Assembly (NCBI GenBank): GCA_937858715.1
Contig: CALLZY010000239.1
Location: 1-54,804, forward strand
Source of the DNA: an uncultured Chitinophagaceae bacterium
GTDB lineage: Bacteria > Bacteroidota > Bacteroidia > Chitinophagales > Chitinophagaceae
Length of the DNA: 54,804 nt
Direction of reading: 5' to 3'
The notes beneath the pieces were generated by a model. It did not search any database. It was not told where the DNA came from and saw only the letters and a program-made list of their open reading frames with translations. The first letter of the stretch is position 1. Each line of letters opens with the position of its first letter. The position numbers were made by a program, and so were the translations under genes. This document shows positions 49,201 to 54,804 of the stretch, in pieces.

Positions 49201-50611
49201 ACGGTTGCGTCCGGTGCTAATGACAGCCATCGTTGCATCATTTGGCTTTTTGCCAATGGCACTTTCGCAAAGTGCAGGGGCAGAAGTTCAAAAACCATTG
49301 GCCACAGTGGTAATTGGCGGATTGATTACTGCAACATTCCTTACGCTGGTGGTTTTGCCATTACTCTATCTTATTTTTTCAACTAAAAGGAAATCAAAAG
49401 CAAAGCCAGTAACAACAATTATAGCAGGTATTATTCTCTTGTCGTTTTCAACTAATGGTATAGCACAACAGCCAATCACAAAAAGACTAAGTAGTAATGA
49501 AGTAATCAATCTGGCAACAAACAATCTGCAATATGAAATAAATAACCAGCAGATAAATAAAGGGCAGATACAAATTAAAACAGCAATGGCACTGCCTAAA
49601 ACTGGTGTATTTGCTGAGAATGAGGACTTCCGGCCAGGTGATAATAAAGGCATCCTGAAAGTTGGTTTATCACAAAGCATTGCATGGCCTGGTTTATATA
49701 AGGCACAAAAAAATCTGTACGGTGAACAGTTAAAATATTACCAGGCAAATACTGCCGCCATTGAAATAGATATTAAAAGAGATGTAAGGACAGTTTATTA
49801 CCAGCTTTGGTATTTGCAAGATAAACAACAACTGTATCACCGCTTAGACAGCATTTATAAATCTCTGAATGCGGCCGCAATATTAAAAGTAAAAACAGGC
49901 GACAGTCCCGGGCTTGACAGCATTGCCGCCAATGTACGAATGAGGGAACTGCAGGCATTGATGCAACAGGTGGGTAAAGAAATACAGATACAGCAGCAAT
50001 CCTTAATGCAATTACTCAATACCACAGAAGTTTTACTGCCGCAAATGTTACCATTGGAAAAATTAACATTGCCCGGATTAGCAAGTGACAGTGTGCATCC
50101 TTTGTTATCACTACAATCGCAAAACATCAACATTGCCAACGCTGGTATTAATGTAGTGAAGAATGAAAACAAACCAGAATTCTCAGGCCGTTTCTTTTCG
50201 CAAAGGTTGTGGGGAGCAAAAGACCCGTTCACTGGTTTTTCAGTAACAGCAGCCTTTCCTTTGTTTGGGGCAAAAGCGTACCAGAACAAAGTAAAAGTGG
50301 CGCAGGCTGATATGGCAGTACAGCAAAAGCAATATGAGTATGAAGAACAGGTATTCAATACGCAAAAATTGCAGATGCAGCAGGAAGTGGAAAAGAACCG
50401 CAGCTTGTTATCCTTTTACGAAAGCACCGGATTAAAACAGGCAGAAGAAATTATTAAAGCAGCTACGCTGGCTTACCGTGCCGGAGAAATAAGTTTCGCC
50501 GAATTATCACAATTCTTAACACAGGCGATAGAGATTCAAAAAAACTATTTAGAAAATCTCAATGCGTATAACCAGTCTGTCATTCAATACAATTATTACA
50601 TCAATCAATAA
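46283..50611 (+). CDS. Heavy-metal RND pump (CusA/CzcA family) fused to TolC-type outer-membrane factor
   Basis: 1442 residues. Residues 1 to about 1035 are a complete heavy-metal RND pump: TM1 (14-30), porter domains, and the TM4 motif GAIDFGLIVDGAVIIVES with the conserved Asp/Glu set, to TM12. A signal-peptide-like segment follows (about 1043-1061, IIAGIILLSFSTNGIAQQ). The rest, about 1062-1442, is a TolC/CzcC-like domain. The joint suggests that signal peptidase could cut after GIA and release the outer-membrane factor. Such fusions are common in Bacteroidota. It is followed after 10 bases by its adaptor gene. Confidence 0.9.
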   Translation: MLNKIIHFSIKNKLIIGLMTLALIIWGVWSATKLPIDALPDITNNQVQIITLSPTLAGQEVEQLVTYPIEQSIANLPDLIELRSISRFGLSVITAVFDDKVNIYFARQLINEKLKEAGEKIPKGIGTPELAPVSTGLGDIYQYILHPKKGSEAKYTAMDLRTMQDWIVARQLYGTPGIAEVNSYGGQLKQYEVAVNPDRLIAMGVSIPEIFTALEKNNENTGGAYIDKRPNAYFIRGVGLLGSFDDIKNIAVKNNPNGIPILIKDVADIRFGSAVRYGALAFNGEKEAVGGAVMMLKGSNSAEVVNRVKNKMQTIQQSLPPDVIIEPFLDRTDLISRAISTVEKNLIEGALIVIFILVLFLGNFRAGLIVASAIPLSMLFALGMMNLFGVSANLMSLGAIDFGLIVDGAVIIVESVFHRISTTQLQSGVTKLSAKQMDETVFESAKRMMNSAAFGQIIILIVYFPILSLVGIEGKMFGPMAQTVSFAIIGAFILSLTYIPMVSALFLSKKVKHKKNISDRMMDFFQRIYAPLLQKAIKAKTYVVGITVAIFFITVFIFSKMGGEFIPKLAEGDFAFQCFLPQGTSLSQSVETSMQAARLIKEFDEVKMVVNRTGSAEIPTDPMPPEITDIFIILKPLREWKRDITYEELADEINEKLEVIPGVIIEKSQPIQMRFNELMTGVRQDVAVKIFGENMDTLLTYATKVNAIVQKIEGATEPMVERVAGLPQIVINYNRAQIANYGLNIEDINHIVSTAFAGGEAGVVFENERKFDLVVRLDSTHRNNIEDVNHLYIPISNGNQIPLSQVAEIKLELGPAQISREGGKRRIVIGFNVKDRDVASVVKDIQKELNQVKLPSGYYYTYGGTFENLQAASARLMIAVPVALALIFLLLYFTFTSIKQATLIFTAIPMAAIGGVFALLLRDMPFSISAGVGFIALFGVAVLNGIVLIGTFNQLEKDGMTDILQRIKIGTKIRLRPVLMTAIVASFGFLPMALSQSAGAEVQKPLATVVIGGLITATFLTLVVLPLLYLIFSTKRKSKAKPVTTIIAGIILLSFSTNGIAQQPITKRLSSNEVINLATNNLQYEINNQQINKGQIQIKTAMALPKTGVFAENEDFRPGDNKGILKVGLSQSIAWPGLYKAQKNLYGEQLKYYQANTAAIEIDIKRDVRTVYYQLWYLQDKQQLYHRLDSIYKSLNAAAILKVKTGDSPGLDSIAANVRMRELQALMQQVGKEIQIQQQSLMQLLNTTEVLLPQMLPLEKLTLPGLASDSVHPLLSLQSQNINIANAGINVVKNENKPEFSGRFFSQRLWGAKDPFTGFSVTAAFPLFGAKAYQNKVKVAQADMAVQQKQYEYEEQVFNTQKLQMQQEVEKNRSLLSFYESTGLKQAEEIIKAATLAYRAGEISFAELSQFLTQAIEIQKNYLENLNAYNQSVIQYNYYINQ

Positions 50612-50621
50612 AACATAAATA

Positions 50622-51878
50622 ATGAAGAAGTTTTTAATAATAGCAATTGTGTTGTTCAACGTAGCTTCTTTTATTTCCTGTAAAAGCAAGGGCAATCAGG
50701 AAACTATCCAAGCAGAAGATGCAGGGAAAAAAGAGGAACATGTAAACCCTAATACTGCCACACTTACCGAAGAGCAGATGAAAAGTATTGGTCTGGAGCT
50801 GGGTATTATTGAAGAAAAACAATTAACCACAGCACTCAAAACAAACGGATTTCTGAAAGTGCCAAATCAAAACAAAGCCAGTGTAAACTCTGTTTATAGT
50901 GGTGTTATAAAATCACTGTTGGTACAACCGGGAAACATTGTAAGAAAAGGTCAGATTATTGCCACAGTAGCAAACCCTGAATTTATACAAGCACAGAGCC
51001 AATACCTTAGTGTGAATGCAAAAATTTCATTTGCCGAACTGGAAGTAAAGCGGCAAAAAGAATTGAACGAAGGCAATGCCGGGGCATTAAAAAATTTACA
51101 GGCGGCAGAAACCGAATTAAGAAGTCTGCGAACTTTAAAATCAACACTGGCTCAGCAAATTCAGTTAATGGGCATAAACCCTGAAAGGCTTGCCAATGGC
51201 AAATTGATTTCTGTACTGTCAATTACAAGCCCCATCAATGGTGTGGTAAGTAATGTAATGGTAAAAATGGGCAGCTACGTTGATGTAAGTACAGTCGTTG
51301 CCGAAATTGTTGACAACAGTCAGTTGCATCTTGATTTATTTGTCTATGAAAAGGACTTGCCAAAACTAAAGAATAACCAGCTAATCCATTTTACATTAAC
51401 CAATAATCCAGGCAAGGAATATGATGCACAGATTTATTCATTGGGCTCTTCGTTTGAAGGAGAGAGTAAAGCAGTTACCGTACATGCTAAGGTGCAGGGC
51501 GACAAAACAGGATTAATTGACGGCATGACTATCACGGCAGCAATTAGTTTGGAAAAAGCGACTAAGCCTGCTGTACCTGCTGATGCTATTATAAGTATCG
51601 CAGGTCAGGATTATATTTTTATCGTTACAGATGAACAGGCAGAGGGTGAGCATCAAAAGGAAAATGTCACCGTAAAGCATGATGCTGAGGATCAGCACAA
51701 AGAAGAAAAAGGATTGACATTTGAATTAGTTTCTGTTGCCAAAGGCACTACAGATGTGGGTTATACAGAAATCACTTTGCTGAAGGAAATTCCGAAAGAT
51801 GCAAAAATTGTAGTAAAGGGTGCATTTTTTGTATTGGCAAAAATGACCAATACCGGTGAAGGAGAACATGGTCATTAA
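50622..51878 (+). CDS. RND periplasmic adaptor (CzcB-like)
   Basis: 418 residues with a lipobox at Cys20 (SFISC). The adaptor core begins at about 60, with SVYSGVIKSLLVQPGNIVRKG in the lipoyl half and a helical hairpin at about 120-180. A His/Glu-rich insertion near 335-360 (EGEHQKENVTVKHDAEDQHK) and the end GEGEHGH could bind zinc or cadmium. It lacks the CPM-type metal modules of the two CusB paralogues, so it probably serves a zinc/cobalt/cadmium-type pump. Confidence 0.88.
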   Translation: MKKFLIIAIVLFNVASFISCKSKGNQETIQAEDAGKKEEHVNPNTATLTEEQMKSIGLELGIIEEKQLTTALKTNGFLKVPNQNKASVNSVYSGVIKSLLVQPGNIVRKGQIIATVANPEFIQAQSQYLSVNAKISFAELEVKRQKELNEGNAGALKNLQAAETELRSLRTLKSTLAQQIQLMGINPERLANGKLISVLSITSPINGVVSNVMVKMGSYVDVSTVVAEIVDNSQLHLDLFVYEKDLPKLKNNQLIHFTLTNNPGKEYDAQIYSLGSSFEGESKAVTVHAKVQGDKTGLIDGMTITAAISLEKATKPAVPADAIISIAGQDYIFIVTDEQAEGEHQKENVTVKHDAEDQHKEEKGLTFELVSVAKGTTDVGYTEITLLKEIPKDAKIVVKGAFFVLAKMTNTGEGEHGH

Positions 51879-51892
51879 AAAAAGACAGTAAA

Positions 51893-52471
51893 ATGAAAAC
51901 ATTAGTTTATAGCGTATTCATGTTTTGTGTTTTTTCAGTAAACCTGTTTGCCCAAAAACGCAACAGAGTTAAAATGTTGTATAAAACAGAAACGGAATTT
52001 AGCACCGGAAGCCCGGCTTTTGATTTTGACTGTAAATCAAAAAATAGAATTTTGTTGAATAGCTTCCTTTTTAATAGCTATGTAACTATAAAGAAAGGAG
52101 ACAGTACTTATAAGTTTCTTAAAAAAAATCTGTACGGATATCAAACCTGCAATGGACAACTTTATAGGTTTTTTGATAAAAAGGAATTGTTGCTTTTAAA
52201 TAGTAATGAACAAATACTGGTTTACAGGCGGCTGGGTGCAAGACCCCTTTCAGGCCGTACTAATGTAACAAACTATTATTTCAGCGTTGGTAAAAATGGA
52301 AAGATACTGAAGCTGACTTTTAAGAATTTGAAGGAAACATTTGTCGGTAATAAAGTTTTCCTGGGTCTTATTGAGTCGGGTTTTAAATACAATACAGACC
52401 TTGCATTCTTTGACGAAAAAGTTAAAAAATACAAGTTAAATATGTTGTTGGAAGTGAGTAATGATAAATAA
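51893..52471 (+). CDS. Exported hypothetical protein
   Basis: 192 residues with a clear signal peptide ending LFAQ (1-21). The rest is rich in Lys, Phe and beta strands, with no metal-ligand clusters. It lies 14 bases after the adaptor gene and so is in the efflux operon. I do not recognise a family. Confidence 0.65.
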   Translation: MKTLVYSVFMFCVFSVNLFAQKRNRVKMLYKTETEFSTGSPAFDFDCKSKNRILLNSFLFNSYVTIKKGDSTYKFLKKNLYGYQTCNGQLYRFFDKKELLLLNSNEQILVYRRLGARPLSGRTNVTNYYFSVGKNGKILKLTFKNLKETFVGNKVFLGLIESGFKYNTDLAFFDEKVKKYKLNMLLEVSNDK

Positions 52472-52569
52472 AATTGTTGTTGCTGTAACTGAATATGCAT
52501 GGAAAACAAGTACAAAAAAGGGTGCCATAGTTAAAGCAAATGCAAATACCAGAAGAATTTACAACATAA

Positions 52570-54648
52570 TTGAAAACATTAAATAAATGCAAAGTGATAA
52601 ACAAAGACCCCAATCACAAACATACTTACGATGCACAGGGTAAAATGACCTGCTGCACACTGGAAGAAAAAATTTATACCAAAGCCGGTGCAAAAGAATT
52701 GCTGAAAGAAGGCCATAACCATGATGACAGGCACGACCACGACCACAATGATGAAGATGGTCACAACCATTCTGAAAGTGAAAACAGCAGCACAGTCAAA
52801 ATGTTCCTTCCTGCCATTATCAGCCTTGCCTTATTACTTATAGCAATTGCATTTGACAATTGGATTCCACAAACATGGTTCGCCGGATGGGTTCGTATAG
52901 TTTGGTATGTGGCTGCTTATTTACCTGTAGGCTTTCCCGTTTTAAAAGAAGCTGTTGAAAGCATTGGTAAGGGGGAAATCTTCTCTGAATTTTTACTAAT
53001 GAGCATCGCAACAATCGGTGCATTTGCTATTAGCGAATATCCTGAAGGCGTGGCGGTAATGTTGTTTTATGCTGTTGGTGAAGTGTTTCAAACATTAGCG
53101 GTAAAAAGAGCAAAGGCAAACATAAAATCTTTGCTTGACCAGCGGCCTGATGAAGTAACTGTCTTAGAAAAAAACCAACCCAAAACCGTAAAGGCAGAAA
53201 GTGTAAATATTGGCGACATCATTCAATTAAAGTCCGGAGAAAAATTAGGATTGGACGGAGAGTTGATTTCTGAAACTGCGTCCTTTAACACGGCAGCTCT
53301 TACCGGAGAAAGTAAGCCTGATACCAAAGCAAAAGGAGAAACCGTTTTAGCAGGAATGATAAACCTGAACACTGTTGCTCAGGTAAAAGTTACCACTGCT
53401 TACACAGATAGCAAGCTGAGTAAAATTTTAGAACTGGTACAAAATGCCACCGCACAAAAAGCACCCACTGAATTATTCATCAGGAAGTTTGCGAAAATCT
53501 ATACTCCCATTGTGGTTTTATTAGCACTGCTTATTTGTGTAGCACCACTGCTGTTTGTTGAAAATTATGTATTCAGTCAGTGGCTTTACCGTGCATTGAT
53601 ATTCTTGGTTATTTCTTGTCCTTGTGCTTTGGTTATTTCCATACCGTTAGGATATTTTGGAGGCATTGGTGCAGCCAGTAAAAACGGGATACTATTTAAA
53701 GGAAGTAATTTTTTAGACATCATTGCAAACATTCAAAATGTAGTGATGGATAAAACAGGTACAATGACAGAAGGGGTTTTTAAAGTGCAGGAAGTAAACT
53801 TAAAACCGGCATTCAACAAAGTTGAAATACTGCAAATGGTCAATGCGTTGGAAAGCCAGAGTACTCACCCTGTTGCAACAGCTATTCATCAATATGTGGG
53901 AGAAGTAAACACATTAATACAATTAAGCAATACAGAAGAAATTGGAGGGCATGGTCTGAAAGCAGAAGTTAACGGTAAAGAATTGCTTGTTGGAAATTTT
54001 AAATTGATGGATAAGTTTTCCATCCAATACGATATTGACCCAACAACAATTGTTTATACTTTAATTGCCATTGCGTACGATAAAAAGTTTGCCGGTTATC
54101 TAACCATTGCAGATAGTATAAAAGAAGATGCACAGGAAGCTGTAAATAAACTCCACAGCATGAATGTAAAAACAACAATGCTGAGTGGTGATAAAAGCAG
54201 TGTAGTAAAATTTGTTGCAGATAAATTAGGAATAGATAATGCCTTCGGCGATTTATTACCGGAAGATAAAGTGAACAAAGTAAAAACAATTAAAGACCGA
54301 AATGAAACGGTTGCCTTTGTCGGTGATGGTGTGAATGATGCACCAGTAGTTGCATTAAGTAATGTAGGTATTGCAATGGGAGGTTTGGGTAGTGATGCAA
54401 CTATTGAAACAGCGGATGTAGTGATACAGGATGACAAACCCAGCCTTATAGCAATGGCCATCAATATTGGGAGGCAGACAAAGAAAATCGTATGGCAGAA
54501 TATCATTTTGGCATTTTCAGTAAAAGCTATTGTTCTCATTTTGGGGGCAGGGGGACTGGCTACCATGTGGGAGGCTGTATTTGCTGATGTTGGGGTGGCA
54601 TTACTGGCAATTTTAAACGCCGTCAGGATTCAAAAAATGAGATTTTAG
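52570..54648 (+). CDS. Heavy-metal P-type ATPase (zinc/cadmium/cobalt type)
   Basis: 692 residues. A His/Asp-rich N-terminus (about 45-70, HNHDDRHDHDHNDEDGHNH) replaces the usual HMA domain and follows a short MTCCTLEEK motif. Membrane helices flank the actuator (TGES) and the ion site Cys350-Pro-Cys352. The phosphorylation site is DKTGT with Asp394, then STHPVAT and the hinge GDGVNDAP (585-592). The CPC site and His tail suit zinc, cadmium or cobalt export rather than copper. The start is uncertain: no in-frame ATG exists before residue 26, so TTG 52570 or GTG 52594 must be used. Confidence 0.9.
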   Translation: MKTLNKCKVINKDPNHKHTYDAQGKMTCCTLEEKIYTKAGAKELLKEGHNHDDRHDHDHNDEDGHNHSESENSSTVKMFLPAIISLALLLIAIAFDNWIPQTWFAGWVRIVWYVAAYLPVGFPVLKEAVESIGKGEIFSEFLLMSIATIGAFAISEYPEGVAVMLFYAVGEVFQTLAVKRAKANIKSLLDQRPDEVTVLEKNQPKTVKAESVNIGDIIQLKSGEKLGLDGELISETASFNTAALTGESKPDTKAKGETVLAGMINLNTVAQVKVTTAYTDSKLSKILELVQNATAQKAPTELFIRKFAKIYTPIVVLLALLICVAPLLFVENYVFSQWLYRALIFLVISCPCALVISIPLGYFGGIGAASKNGILFKGSNFLDIIANIQNVVMDKTGTMTEGVFKVQEVNLKPAFNKVEILQMVNALESQSTHPVATAIHQYVGEVNTLIQLSNTEEIGGHGLKAEVNGKELLVGNFKLMDKFSIQYDIDPTTIVYTLIAIAYDKKFAGYLTIADSIKEDAQEAVNKLHSMNVKTTMLSGDKSSVVKFVADKLGIDNAFGDLLPEDKVNKVKTIKDRNETVAFVGDGVNDAPVVALSNVGIAMGGLGSDATIETADVVIQDDKPSLIAMAINIGRQTKKIVWQNIILAFSVKAIVLILGAGGLATMWEAVFADVGVALLAILNAVRIQKMRF

Positions 54649-54760
54649 CACCCCGTGTGGCTATTTGTCCGTTTTTATCCGAAAATGCCCTTAAAGGCCG
54701 CTATTCCCCTTAAATCGCACAAAAATTGGTTGGATATTTGCCCAATCAGGGGCACGGTTA

Positions 54761-54794
54761 AAAGCGATTCTTTTTGAATCGCTTTCTTTTTTTT
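54761..54794 (+). terminator. Intrinsic terminator of the metal-resistance operon
   Basis: A perfect 10-bp stem, AAAGCGATTC at 54761-54770 with its complement at 54776-54785, has a T5 loop and is followed by a run of T to 54794. It lies 113 bases after the P-type ATPase stop and closes the plus-strand island. Confidence 0.85.
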
Positions 54795-54804
54795 GCAGAT
54801 TTTC

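Noticed and set aside
52587-52650. ATG at 52587 as start of the P-type ATPase
   Set aside because: It is in another frame and meets a stop after 18 codons.
1-54804. CRISPR arrays, tRNA and rRNA genes
   Set aside because: No regularly spaced repeat array and no cloverleaf or rRNA-like sequence was seen. The TGFSNP peptide at the recombinase end recalls antisense tRNA T-arm peptides, but no tRNA can be folded there.

Overview
This window reads as an accessory region of a Bacteroidota chromosome or large mobile element, most likely from the Chitinophagaceae or a close relative. The support is Bacteroidota-type promoters (TAnnTTTG -7 boxes), moderate to low G+C, small Bacteroidota-specific metal proteins (HYC_CC_PP, DUF6660, GDCCVxC, DUF3347), and the G/C-palindrome intergenic repeat typical of that group. 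No tRNA, rRNA or CRISPR array is visible.

Block 1 (about 150-21570, all on the minus strand, read right to left) looks like an integrated virus-like element. It opens with a promoter at 21609-21616 and runs through about 24 tightly packed, often overlapping genes: small membrane proteins, a transglutaminase-fold protein, three consecutive small beta-rich proteins that could be capsid components, a protein with two annexin-like repeats, a peptidoglycan-binding protein, an amidase and an L,D-transpeptidase-like protein, a spanin/holin-like cluster, and a 1739-residue JAB-methyltransferase-helicase protein with a RadA-like ATPase. It ends in a large serine recombinase and a tyrosine recombinase. 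I find no terminase, portal, tail tube or tape-measure gene and no relaxase. The gene content is therefore better matched by a tailless, possibly membrane-containing virus or virus-derived element than by a tailed prophage or a conjugative element. A short peptide motif of the form NGLEG recurs in several otherwise unrelated proteins of this block.

Block 2 (21747-31789) is a defence island. A minus-strand GHKL ATPase fused to a PD-(D/E)XK nuclease-like domain is insulated from block 1 by its own terminator. It is followed by a small HTH gene and an XRE-ImmA/IrrE regulator. Divergently, one plus-strand operon carries a single-chain type IIG restriction-modification enzyme followed by an OLD-family nuclease and a UvrD-like helicase, the Gabija (GajA-GajB) pair.

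Block 3 (31786-54648, plus strand) is a heavy-metal resistance island. It holds an AraC-type regulator with a metal-binding HMA-like N-terminus whose start codon overlaps the stop of gajB, an HMA-MauE membrane protein, a UbiA prenyltransferase, several Cys/His-rich metal-binding proteins, a split CusA pump, MerTP, TolC, a multicopper oxidase and two CusB adaptors. These are followed by a second efflux system made of an RND pump fused to its outer-membrane factor, an adaptor and a zinc/cadmium-type P-type ATPase, closed by a strong terminator at 54761-54794. Together they would move copper/silver-, zinc/cadmium- and perhaps mercury-type ions across the envelope, with periplasmic binding and oxidation of copper.
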